Positions 1 through 5,907 are shown, numbered from the stretch's first letter. The stretch: 10,035 bases of DNA from Saprospiraceae bacterium UBA2329 (GCA_002344975.1 DDUV01000094.1:429-10463), one strand, 5' to 3'. Numbers and translations are program-made. The notes: generated from the letters alone by a model not told the origin.

Positions 1-1297
1 TTTTGTCACGGCCAATAATGCCTGTGGCGCGAGTACGCCCAGCGTTTTGAATGTCAACGTATCACCGACGCCCACGCAGCCCGGCGCGATTGCAGGCAGC
101 AACAGCGTATGCCAAGGTTCATCGCAGACGTACTCCGTCAGCGCGGTATCCGGCGCGACGAGTTATACATGGAACCTGCCTGCGGGTTGGTCTGGAACTT
201 CGACTTCGACTTCCATCTCAGCTACGGCGGGCAGTGCGGGCGGCGCTATTTTTGTTACGGCCAATAATGCCTGCGGCGCGAGTTCGCCCAACGTTTTGAA
301 TGTCAACGTATCACCGACACCTGTGCAGCCCGGCGCTATCTCTGGGAACACCAGCGTATGCCAGGGTTCGGCGCAGACATATTCCATCAGCGCAGTAGTC
401 GGTGCGACGAGTTATACCTGGACCTTGCCATCGGGCTGGTCTGGAACCTCGACGTCCACATCCATCTCAGCTACTGCGGGTAGTTCGGGCGGAGCAATTT
501 TTGTCACGGCCAATGTCAGTTGTGGTAATAGTTCCCCCAGCACATTAACAGTCAACGTAACACCCACTCCTTCGCAACCGGGGCCGATATCAGGTAACAC
601 GAGTAGTATATGTCAAGGCTCGACACAAATATATTCTATTGCGCCAATCCCAGAAGCAACGAGCTATTACTGGACGCTACCTTTCGGCTGGTCGGGCAAT
701 TCTTCAACCAATTCGATTACTACTACTGCGGGTACTTTTGGCGGTATATTTTCTGTATCGGCTATAAACTCATGCGGTGTAGGAGCTGCACAAACTATAT
801 CCGTTTCAACAACTGTAATTGACACTTTTATCAACGTAAATGGGATAACGTTGACCGCTAATGCGGCATCAGCCTCTTATCAATGGGTTAATTGCCCTGG
901 ATTGGATTCCATTCTAGGTGAAAACGGGCGCTCATTTACTCCGATGCAAAATGGAAATTATGCTGTAGTTGTCACACTGAATGGATGTTCAATTGTATCT
1001 GGTTGCCACGAGGTAACTATCACAAGCGTATCTGAATCGGAAGGAGGTTCGACAATGGAGGTATTCCCAAATCCAACCAGTGGCTTTCTTACAATAAAGG
1101 GTTCAGGCTTGAAGGACAATAAATACCAGATATTACTATTCAATGCCATGGGGCAGGAAATGGACAGAAAGGACTTCCTGGTCGTGAATAATGATTTAGA
1201 AGCCAATTTATTTATTGAACATTTACCGGATGGACCGTATATGCTTATTATTAAGTCTTTAAAAACTCACTATGTTTTTAAGGTTCTTAAACAATAA
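1..1297 (+). CDS. Secreted PKD-like repeat protein with C-terminal T9SS sorting domain (5' end missing)
   Basis: The reading frame is open from base 2, so the gene starts before the window; 431 residues are visible. The visible part holds two complete Ser/Thr/Gly-rich PKD- or Ig-like modules of about 83 residues and a third, more diverged one. Each carries a SVCQG- or SICQG-type cysteine motif, a TSYTW-type core strand and a GWSG turn. A different cysteine-containing module follows at about 830-1030, with the NGNYAVVVT pattern often seen just before sorting signals in Bacteroidota. The C-terminus (about 1049-1294) reads VFPNPTSGFLTI, then LPDGPYMLIIKS, then a basic end, which matches the type A T9SS sorting domain. 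From family knowledge such proteins are exported by Sec, cross the outer membrane through T9SS and are usually attached to the cell surface or released. The binding target is unknown. The repeat part is GC-rich and the tail AT-rich. Confidence 0.9.
   Translation, partial: FVTANNACGASTPSVLNVNVSPTPTQPGAIAGSNSVCQGSSQTYSVSAVSGATSYTWNLPAGWSGTSTSTSISATAGSAGGAIFVTANNACGASSPNVLNVNVSPTPVQPGAISGNTSVCQGSAQTYSISAVVGATSYTWTLPSGWSGTSTSTSISATAGSSGGAIFVTANVSCGNSSPSTLTVNVTPTPSQPGPISGNTSSICQGSTQIYSIAPIPEATSYYWTLPFGWSGNSSTNSITTTAGTFGGIFSVSAINSCGVGAAQTISVSTTVIDTFINVNGITLTANAASASYQWVNCPGLDSILGENGRSFTPMQNGNYAVVVTLNGCSIVSGCHEVTITSVSESEGGSTMEVFPNPTSGFLTIKGSGLKDNKYQILLFNAMGQEMDRKDFLVVNNDLEANLFIEHLPDGPYMLIIKSLKTHYVFKVLKQ
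12..761 (+). repeat. Tandem repeat of about 249 bp encoding PKD-like modules
   Basis: Three consecutive units are visible: 12-260, 261-509 and 510-761. The first two are exactly 249 bp (83 codons); the third is 252 bp because of one extra serine codon before its first cysteine. Units 1 and 2 are very similar at the DNA level, including long identical runs around the codons for LNVNVSPTP. Unit 3 is clearly more diverged and more AT-rich. Bases 1-11 match the end of a unit, so the array continues to the left of the window. Confidence 0.9.
1049..1294 (+). other. T9SS type A C-terminal sorting domain
   Basis: This is the last 82 residues of the secreted repeat protein. It opens with MEVFPNPTSGFLTIKG, continues through a beta-rich segment with the motif LFNAMGQEM, then LPDGPYMLIIKS and a final FKVLKQ. 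This order of motifs is the standard type A signal recognised by the T9SS machinery and cleaved at the surface by a PorU-type protease. The assignment rests on motif recognition. Confidence 0.88.
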
Positions 1298-1517
1298 AAT
1301 TCATTGTGTAAAATTGAGTCACCGTCAGTAAACCTGCACGGACGTTGAGGCTCGCACCTCATGTTTGCTTCGCATTGTGTGACGTGTACTATACAGGGGG
1401 GCTACCCGCGAGGTGGATCCCTACCCCGCCCCGCACCCCCTCCAAATCCGCCGGATGCGTACTCAGCGCCTCGTGCCACTGCCCCCACACACCGGGAGAA
1501 TTGACCGCTTTCAGCCC
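1298..1517. other. Convergent intergenic spacer, no gene seen
   Basis: This lies between the stop codons of the secreted protein (+) and the CBS protein (-). No convincing gene or tRNA is present. There is a small inverted repeat TGAGG/CCTCA at 1346-1361 with a six-base loop, and a direct repeat of CTACCC around 1401 and 1421. The right half is strongly GC-rich and the left part AT-rich. No stem followed by a T-run is visible for either gene. The patchy composition would fit a dispersed intergenic repeat, but that is not shown here. Confidence 0.5.
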
Positions 1518-2177
1518 CTACACATTCATATACGCCATAAAAGAATCGAAGCGCTCTTTGAGCACGTCTTCATATTCATCTTCGCGGTAGGAGGCTTTCA
1601 CTTCGTAGCCAAAGCGCTCGAAAGTGGCTAAGATGGCGTTGTTGTTGTGGGCGTTGATTTTGATGGTCACTTCCACCGTAGAACCGTCGGGAGAGGTGCC
1701 GACAAAGGAATTGAGTACAGAGGCGTTTTCCGATTCCACAATGCGGGCAATTTCCGCCAGCGAGTAGCCCCGCTTGCTCGTTTCCAACACGATGATGCTG
1801 CCCGGCTCGGCGAAACCTCCTGTGCGGGCAAAGTGCTGGAGCAGGTCTTCCAAAGTAATGAGACCGAGGTAGTTGTCTTCTTCGTCCACCACCGGAATGA
1901 CCGACAACTGGTGCAGGGCCATCATGCGGAGTACTTCGTAGAAATGGTCGTTGGAATGAACGTAAGGGCGGTTCAGCGATAAGTCCATAGCGCCCACCGG
2001 CTCTTCGGGGTCGTGGTGCAGCAGGTCGTCTTCCGATACGAGGCCCAACAACTGGGTATTGTTGACGATGGGCAGGTGCTTGACGTAAAATTCGGCCATG
2101 ATGCCCAGCGCTTCATCTCCGGTGTCGGAGGTGCGAAGCGGAACGATGCTGTCTGTGATGAGTTCTTCTGCAATCAT
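1518..2177 (-). CDS. CBS-domain pair protein with C-terminal ACT-like domain
   Basis: The product has 219 residues and starts at ATG 2177 (MIAEELITDS). Residues 1-55 form the first CBS motif (HLPIVNNTQLLGLVSEDDLL) and residues 65-118 the second (LSVIPVVDEEDNYLGLITLEDLL). Residues 125-200 look like an ACT-type beta-alpha-beta fold (SIIVLETSKRGYSLAEIARIVES, then VEVTIKIN). The end, ERFDSFMAYMNV, is typical of a Bacteroidota family of this length. CBS pairs bind adenine nucleotides such as AMP, ATP or SAM, and ACT domains bind small ligands, so a cytoplasmic ligand-sensing role is likely. No enzyme, channel or transporter domain is attached, and the partner is unknown. It lies downstream of the TM2-TPR-SHOCT gene on the same strand, separated by a 221-base structured spacer, so co-transcription is uncertain. 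Confidence 0.88.
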   Translation of the reverse strand: MIAEELITDSIVPLRTSDTGDEALGIMAEFYVKHLPIVNNTQLLGLVSEDDLLHHDPEEPVGAMDLSLNRPYVHSNDHFYEVLRMMALHQLSVIPVVDEEDNYLGLITLEDLLQHFARTGGFAEPGSIIVLETSKRGYSLAEIARIVESENASVLNSFVGTSPDGSTVEVTIKINAHNNNAILATFERFGYEVKASYREDEYEDVLKERFDSFMAYMNV

Positions 2178-2219
2178 GGCTTTTCAAATTCCGTGTTTCT
2201 TGTTCATTCCGGGTTTCAT

Positions 2220-2252
2220 CCGCCGAACCACGCCACAGGCGTGGGAAGGCGG
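2220..2252. repeat. Compound hairpin with symmetric GAA/GAA internal loop
   Basis: Reading the plus strand: CCGCC (2220-2224), GAA, CCACGCC (2228-2234), loop ACA, GGCGTGG (2238-2244), GAA, GGCGG (2248-2252). Both stem segments pair perfectly, giving 12 G-C-rich pairs around a symmetric 3x3 internal loop. This was seen directly in the sequence; its function is unknown. Confidence 0.75.
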
Positions 2253-2270
2253 GTTCGATGTTCCGGGGGT

Positions 2271-2319
2271 AGTGAAGGGGTGACTCAGCAAGTTTCAGCC
2301 CCGTAGTCATCCCTTCACT
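2271..2319. repeat. Long inverted repeat, 15-base arms with 19-base loop
   Basis: The left arm AGTGAAGGGGTGACT (2271-2285) pairs with the right arm AGTCATCCCTTCACT (2305-2319). There is a single non-Watson-Crick position, a G.T wobble on the plus strand and an A.C mismatch on the minus strand. The flanking bases T2270 and A2320 add one more pair. RNA from the plus strand would fold slightly better, although both neighbouring genes are on the minus strand. That argues against a plain terminator for them. Confidence 0.75.
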
Positions 2320-2370
2320 AAGCAGGAGAAGGTTCCATGTTTCCTCGCGCTTACCGCGCCACGGCGCGGC

Positions 2371-2398
2371 TACCGCCCACTGCCTACCGCCTACTGAA
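2371..2398. repeat. Heptad tandem repeat (TACCGCC / CACTGCC / TACCGCC / TACTGAA)
   Basis: Four 7-base units follow in register, the last one degenerate: TACCGCC, CACTGCC, TACCGCC, TACTGAA. The array abuts the stop codon (2399-2401) of the minus-strand TM2-TPR-SHOCT gene. Short heptad arrays of this kind occur as dispersed intergenic repeats in several bacterial groups. The number of copies in this genome cannot be judged here. Confidence 0.6.
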
Positions 2399-3187
2399 TC
2401 ACCCCAGCAACTTCCTCTTTTGCGCAGCAAACTCATCTTCCGAGAGCAAGCCCTTTTCGCGCAGGTCGCCGAGACGGTTGAGTTGTTCCAGCAGGTCGCC
2501 CGACATTTGTTGCAAGAGGTCGGGCTGAGGCGGCGGCGCTAATTTTTGCACCAATTGAAAGCCATTTTTTTCAAATGCCTCAAAATCGGGCTGAATGCGC
2601 AGGAAAGCCAGCGCGTCGTGTTCTTTGATGCGTTGAAAATCGTTGAAACCCAGTGCCACGGCCTTGTCAATGTGTTGGAATGCCTTATCTGCCTGCTCGT
2701 TGAGCGAGTATGCACAAGCCAGATTGAAATAAATGGCCACATCTTTGGGCGCTATCTGGAGGGCCTTTTCAAAGTCGGCAATGGCGCCGTCGTAGTCGTA
2801 ATCTTTGAATTTTTTGATGCCGGCACTTTTCAGTTCGTGCGCTTTTATTTCCGGCGAACCTTGCTGACGGCGCGGCGGCGTTTGCGGCTCTTGACGGGGC
2901 TGTCGCTGCGGCGCGCGTTGAGGGCGGCTGTATTCCTGTTGTCTGCGGCGGGGATCGGCCTCCTGACCGCGTTGCTTGCCGTAGTTGTACTTGGCGTCAA
3001 ACTTCTCCTGCTTCATGGTGAAGAAGATGATGGCGTCAATAACGCCGATGAGCCAGGTGAGCGGAAACCAGAAAAAGATGAGGTAAAAAATGCCCAGTCC
3101 CACCTGATCCAGATAGAAGCGGTGGGCGCCCAATCCCCCCAGAAAGAAGGCCAGAATACCGGCTACGTTTTTGTCCTTCACGGTCAT
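2399..3187 (-). CDS. TM2 domain membrane protein with TPR region and C-terminal SHOCT motif
   Basis: The product has 262 residues from ATG 3187; a TTG codon directly upstream at 3190 is a less likely start. Residues 5-65 form a TM2 domain: a conserved GGLGAHRFYLDQVGLGIFYL hairpin and two membrane helices (about 8-20 with 31-42, and 44-57). A Pro/Arg/Gln-rich, probably disordered basic linker follows (70-112). Residues 113-213 carry TPR-like helices, with KFKDYDYDGAIADFEKALQIAPKDVAIYFNLACAY as the clearest unit. Residues 230-262 (LLEQLNRLGDLREKGLLSEDEFAAQKRKLLG) match the SHOCT motif, a short C-terminal oligomerisation module. The likely topology is inner-membrane anchored with a cytoplasmic TPR scaffold. 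No catalytic residues are seen and the specific function is unknown. It is on the same strand as rny but 261 bases downstream, with its own possible promoter. Confidence 0.85.
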   Translation of the reverse strand: MTVKDKNVAGILAFFLGGLGAHRFYLDQVGLGIFYLIFFWFPLTWLIGVIDAIIFFTMKQEKFDAKYNYGKQRGQEADPRRRQQEYSRPQRAPQRQPRQEPQTPPRRQQGSPEIKAHELKSAGIKKFKDYDYDGAIADFEKALQIAPKDVAIYFNLACAYSLNEQADKAFQHIDKAVALGFNDFQRIKEHDALAFLRIQPDFEAFEKNGFQLVQKLAPPPQPDLLQQMSGDLLEQLNRLGDLREKGLLSEDEFAAQKRKLLG

Positions 3188-3246
3188 CAATGGTATTTTT
3201 CGTTCGTTTGAATTCGGGTCGTAAGATGCCCCTCATTCCTATCAAC

Positions 3247-3268
3247 GCTGCGTTTTTTTAGACGCAGC
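3247..3268 (-). promoter_or_regulatory. Hairpin in the leader of the TM2-TPR-SHOCT gene
   Basis: On the minus strand GCTGCGT and ACGCAGC form a perfect seven-pair stem around an A-rich eight-base loop. It lies about 60 bases upstream of the ATG at 3187. The homopolymer is in the loop, not after the stem, so it is not a standard intrinsic terminator. It may be a leader stem that affects translation or mRNA stability. Confidence 0.4.
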
Positions 3269-3323
3269 AACCGATAACGCCTGTTGTTGACGCCAATTCC
3301 CTGTGTAAATGCGCGCCGGTGTG

Positions 3324-3331
3324 CAAAGGTT
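3324..3331 (-). promoter_or_regulatory. Candidate -7 promoter element for the TM2-TPR-SHOCT gene
   Basis: The minus strand reads AACCTTTG followed by CAC, seven of eight matches to the Bacteroidota -7 consensus TAnnTTTG. A T-rich stretch (3346-3350 on the minus strand) lies about 15-20 bases upstream, where a -33 element would sit, but there is no clear TTTG. Start of transcription would be near 3318-3320, giving a leader of about 130 bases that includes the hairpin at 3247-3268. Confidence 0.4.
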
Positions 3332-3376
3332 GTCGTACTCGCCATAAAAATATCAGCGTACTCCTCATGGCTGCAA

Positions 3377-3420
3377 GCCGCAAGCCTTAAGCGTATAGCT
3401 TACGGCTTACAGCTTGCGGC
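3377..3420. repeat. Heptad-based palindrome downstream of rny
   Basis: The outer arms GCCGCAAGC (3377-3385) and GCTTGCGGC (3412-3420) are perfectly complementary. Inside them TAAGC (3388-3392) can pair with GCTTA at 3398-3402 or at 3405-3409. The right half is built of heptads of the type GCTTRCR (GCTTACG, GCTTACA, GCTTGCG), and the left half is their complement. It begins about 30 bases beyond the rny stop codon, with no T-run after it. It could cap the 3' end of the rny mRNA or be a REP-like mobile repeat. Confidence 0.6.
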
Positions 3421-3448
3421 ACAGAGGAAGCATACTGCTATAATTCCA

Positions 3449-5131
3449 TTACCTCGCAAAGGAAATGGCCCGCTTCTCGCGGATCACCGTCACTTTGATC
3501 TGGCCGGGATACTGCATCTCGTTCTGGATTTTCTGAGAAATCATAAACGACAGCTCGTCGGCGTATTGGTCGCTCACTTTTTCGGCTTCCACGATGACGC
3601 GCAACTCGCGGCCCGCCTGCATGGCAAAGGCTTTGGAAACGCCCTCGTGCGCCATGGCGAGGTCTTCGAGTTCGCCGATGCGCTTGAGGTAGCTTTCCAG
3701 AATTTCGCGGCGGGCGCCGGGTCTTGCGCCGGAAATGGCGTCGCAGGCCTGGATGATGGGCGAAATGATGTTGTTCATCTCAATCTCATCGTGGTGGGCG
3801 CCTACTGCGTTGATGACTGCGGGATGCTCTTTGTGCTTTTCACAGAGCTTCATGCCGAGGATGGCGTGCGAGAGTTCAGATTCCTCTTCAGCCACTTTGC
3901 CGATGTCGTGGAGCAGACCGGCGCGTTTGGCCAATTTGACCTGCTTGGGATTGAGGCCCAGTTCGGCGGCCATGATGGCGCAGAGGTTGGCCGTTTCGAT
4001 GGAGTGCTTGAGGAGGTTTTGGCCGTAAGACGAGCGGAAACGCATGCGTCCTACCATTTTTACCAAATAAGGATCGAGGCCGTGCAGGTCGAGGTCAATG
4101 ACTGTGCGCTCGCCGATTTCGATGACCTGCTGATCGAGTTCTTTGCGCACCTTGGCCACCACTTCTTCGATGCGGGCCGGGTGGATGCGACCGTCGGCCA
4201 CCAAACGCTTGAGCGCTAAGCGGGCCACCTCGCGGCGGATGGGGTCGAAGCTGGAAATAACGATGGCTTCGGGCGTGTCGTCCACCACGATTTCGGCGCC
4301 GGTAGCGGCTTCGAGGGCGCGGATGTTGCGGCCTTCGCGACCGATGATCTGGCCCTTGAGTTCGTCCGAATCCAAGTTGAACACCGACACCGTGTTTTCG
4401 ATGGTGTATTCGGCGCACATGCGCTGAATGGTTTGGATGACGATCTTCTTGGCTTCTTTGTTGGCGTCGGTTTTGGCCTGTTCAATGGAGGCTTTGACGA
4501 TGGACATGGCCTCGGTTTCCGACTTGGCGCGCACGGCTTCCAGCAGTTGCTCTTTGGCTTCGGCCTCGCTCATGCGGGCAATGGTCTCGAGTTCCTTGAT
4601 GCGGATTTCGTTGGCAGCATCGAGTTCCTCCTTGCGTTTGGCCACAATTTTGAGCTGCTTTTCGAGGCTTTCGCGCTCGGCGTTCAGTTCGGTATCTTTG
4701 GCTTCCAGTTCGGCTTTTTGCGCCTCAATTTGCTCAACGCGCTCTGAGAATTTGTCTTGTTTTACTTTCAGTTCGGCTTCCTGAGCCTTCACTTCCAGTT
4801 CGCGTTCTTTCATTTCCACTACATGAGCGTTCTTCTCCTTGTCGAACTCCGACCTCATTTTGGAGTAGCGCTCCTGTGCTTCCTGAATTTTGCGTTGCTT
4901 GGTGCGTTCGTTGTTGATCTCAGCCTGAGAAATGAGTTTCTCGGCTTTGGTTTCAGCTTCGGTCACGATGCGTTTGACGTTGAGGCGGGCTTCTTCCAAC
5001 TCGCGTTCGGCCAAAGCTTTCGCCTCTTCCTGATGTTTATTGGCAGTCTTGTTTTGCTGCCCGCGGACGACAAAAAAACTGCCGACCGCTCCGGCTATCA
5101 AGCCTATTATGAGTCCTAAAATTGGATCCAT
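3449..5131 (-). CDS. rny: Ribonuclease Y
   Basis: This is a membrane-anchored endoribonuclease that begins mRNA decay. The protein has 560 residues from ATG 5131. Residues 3-22 are a single N-terminal membrane helix (PILGLIIGLIAGAVGSFFVV). Residues about 28-235 form a long Glu/Lys/Ala-rich coiled coil. Residues 250-320 are a KH RNA-binding domain with the GxxG loop in IIGREGRNIRALE. Residues about 350-480 are an HD metal-dependent phosphodiesterase domain: QNLLKHSIE (His376), LLHDIGK (His408-Asp409), then VGAHHDEIE. The C-terminus GQIKVTVIREKRA is typical of the family. Many homologues are near 510-530 residues, and the excess here lies in the coiled coil. It is the last gene of the pheT, coiled coil, zapA, rny run, with a 123-base leader that contains a structured RNA candidate. 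Confidence 0.97.
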   Translation of the reverse strand: MDPILGLIIGLIAGAVGSFFVVRGQQNKTANKHQEEAKALAERELEEARLNVKRIVTEAETKAEKLISQAEINNERTKQRKIQEAQERYSKMRSEFDKEKNAHVVEMKERELEVKAQEAELKVKQDKFSERVEQIEAQKAELEAKDTELNAERESLEKQLKIVAKRKEELDAANEIRIKELETIARMSEAEAKEQLLEAVRAKSETEAMSIVKASIEQAKTDANKEAKKIVIQTIQRMCAEYTIENTVSVFNLDSDELKGQIIGREGRNIRALEAATGAEIVVDDTPEAIVISSFDPIRREVARLALKRLVADGRIHPARIEEVVAKVRKELDQQVIEIGERTVIDLDLHGLDPYLVKMVGRMRFRSSYGQNLLKHSIETANLCAIMAAELGLNPKQVKLAKRAGLLHDIGKVAEEESELSHAILGMKLCEKHKEHPAVINAVGAHHDEIEMNNIISPIIQACDAISGARPGARREILESYLKRIGELEDLAMAHEGVSKAFAMQAGRELRVIVEAEKVSDQYADELSFMISQKIQNEMQYPGQIKVTVIREKRAISFAR

Positions 5132-5154
5132 GTGTGTTGTGGTTTACTGTTGTT

Positions 5155-5250
5155 GATTTTAAAAATATAGTTGGTCAGGTAGCTGTGACCATGCCGTTGC
5201 GTGGCTTGAGCTACGAGTTTGATTGATATTCCAAAGGAGGAGAATCAGAA
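5155..5250 (-). ncRNA. ssrS: Candidate 6S-type RNA between zapA and rny
   Basis: On the minus strand GTAGCT (5209-5214) pairs with AGCTAC (5179-5184). Inside, after a 3x3 internal loop, GCCA pairs with TGGT around a ten-base apical loop. Outside, after a large asymmetric bubble (about 16 bases on the 5' side, 4 on the 3' side), TTGG (5231-5234) can pair with CCAA (5171-5174). A T-run follows at 5161-5165. A long interrupted hairpin with a large bubble is the shape of 6S RNA, which binds RNA polymerase. My recollection is that Bacteroidota 6S RNA (6S-Flavo type) commonly lies between zapA and rny. The exact ends are guesses, and a plain rny leader stem is the alternative. Confidence 0.45.
5162..5169 (-). 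promoter_or_regulatory. Weak candidate -7 element upstream of rny
   Basis: The minus strand reads TATATTTT, seven of eight matches to TAnnTTTG, about 30 bases before the rny ATG. There is no recognisable -33 element. The same T-run could instead be the 3' end of the structured RNA candidate, so this call is weak. Confidence 0.25.
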
Positions 5251-5254
5251 AGGA

Positions 5255-5554
5255 CTACGCGATCAATTCGTCGAGCAGATTTTCCAAACGAGACAGGGAA
5301 TGTTCGAGGCCGGGGTTTTCGGATGCTTCGGAAGAAGATTTATACAGCTCGACTGCATAAGTGAGCACCGCCATCGTCACGCAGTCCTGCATGTCTTTGT
5401 GCGTGTAGGTGAGCTGGAAGTGGCTGATTTTATCATTCACCTCTTTCACGATTTTGCGAATGACCAGTTCGTCGGCTGTACTGATGCGGAGAGGGTACGG
5501 TCGGCCCGTCACATAAACGGTGATGTTTTTAATATCTTCGTCTTCCTCTTTCAT
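5255..5554 (-). CDS. zapA: Cell division protein ZapA
   Basis: ZapA is a cytoplasmic protein that cross-links FtsZ filaments at the division site. The product has 99 residues from ATG 5554. The frame stays open upstream to 5587, but the ATG gives the family's usual start, MKEEDEDIKNITVYVTGRPYPLRI, and lies five bases after the stop of the upstream gene, as expected for translational coupling. Residues 9-25 form the N-terminal beta hairpin; residues 27-50 (DELVIRKIVKEVNDKI) and 53-95 form the helices, ending in a coiled-coil segment (LEHSLSRLENLLDELI). The phrase CVTMAVLTYAVELYK matches the conserved ZapA helix. It lies between the ZapB-like gene and rny. Confidence 0.9.
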   Translation of the reverse strand: MKEEDEDIKNITVYVTGRPYPLRISTADELVIRKIVKEVNDKISHFQLTYTHKDMQDCVTMAVLTYAVELYKSSSEASENPGLEHSLSRLENLLDELIA

Positions 5555-5559
5555 ACGGC

Positions 5560-5859
5560 TCAGTGGTTGCGCAGCCAATCTATACACTTGTCAATTTCGG
5601 CAATATAATGCTCGATATCTTCTTTGAGCTTGTCCGAAAGCTCGGTTGTCGGGCGCTCCGGCCCCCCCGTTTCCTGTCGTTCCTCCTCTGTTGGTAAAGC
5701 ACGCGCTTGTTCCAAAGCGACGACGGCGGCATCCAATCGCGCTGCGAGTTGCTCATTGGCGGTTCGCAGGGCGTGGTTTTCTTCGCGGAGCTGTTGCATC
5801 AACTCGGCGACGCGCATCATTTTCAGCGCCATATCGTCCACTCGCCCGGATAAAGTCAT
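5560..5859 (-). CDS. Small coiled-coil protein, ZapB-like in position and form
   Basis: The product has 99 residues from ATG 5859. A long amphipathic helix spans about residues 8-55 (VAELMQQLREENHALRTANEQLAARL, then a second stretch to EQARAL). A Pro/Glu-rich linker (56-72) and a C-terminal helix (73-99, DIEHYIAEIDKCIDWLRN) follow. The phrase EIDKCI near the C-terminus recurs in Bacteroidota proteins encoded directly before zapA. There is no membrane segment or signal peptide. Size, coiled coil and the five-base spacing to zapA suggest a ZapA partner in Z-ring assembly, comparable to ZapB of enterobacteria. Homology to ZapB is not shown and coiled coils are a weak guide. An internal start at residue 10 is possible. 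The pheT stop lies 48 bases upstream. Confidence 0.75.
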   Translation of the reverse strand: MTLSGRVDDMALKMMRVAELMQQLREENHALRTANEQLAARLDAAVVALEQARALPTEEERQETGGPERPTTELSDKLKEDIEHYIAEIDKCIDWLRNH

Positions 5860-5907
5860 GCTTTCGATTTGAGGCCCTTGCTTCGGGCTTTCAATGAATT
5901 ACGCAGA

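Larger units (their letters stand above)
2178..2398. other. Structured intergenic spacer with several hairpins
   Basis: This non-coding stretch separates the TM2-TPR-SHOCT gene from the CBS gene, both on the minus strand. It holds a compound hairpin (2220-2252), a long inverted repeat (2271-2319), a small GC-only palindrome (2354-2369) and about four heptads of the type YACYGCC (2371-2398). The heptads end at the stop codon of the upstream gene. None of the hairpins is followed by a clear T-run on the minus strand. The combination resembles a dispersed intergenic repeat (REP/MITE-like) more than a simple terminator. That reading is inference, because only one copy is visible in this window. 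Confidence 0.6.

Noticed and set aside
12..761. CRISPR-like array
   Set aside because: The repeats are contiguous 249-base units in a continuous reading frame without spacers.
2271..2319. Intrinsic terminator for the TM2-TPR-SHOCT gene
   Set aside because: There is no T-run after the stem on the minus strand, and the 19-base loop and A.C mismatch on that strand make it a poor terminator.
2113..2436. Minus-strand open frame of 107 codons spanning the spacer between the TM2 and CBS genes
   Set aside because: It overlaps the ends of both real genes in another frame and is made of hairpin sequence. It is better explained as a non-coding repeat without stops.
2546..3211. Plus-strand open frame (221 codons) opposite the TM2-TPR-SHOCT gene
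   Set aside because: The minus-strand frame has three recognisable domains in order; the plus-strand product has none.
3284..4219. Long plus-strand open frame (311 codons) opposite the 3' half of rny
   Set aside because: It is antisense to conserved KH/HD coding sequence, its protein shows no recognisable motif, and GC-rich third positions of rny explain the lack of stops.
5555..5587. Longer ZapA starting inside the coiled-coil gene
   Set aside because: The extra residues do not match the ZapA N-terminus, whereas ATG 5554 does and sits five bases after the upstream stop.
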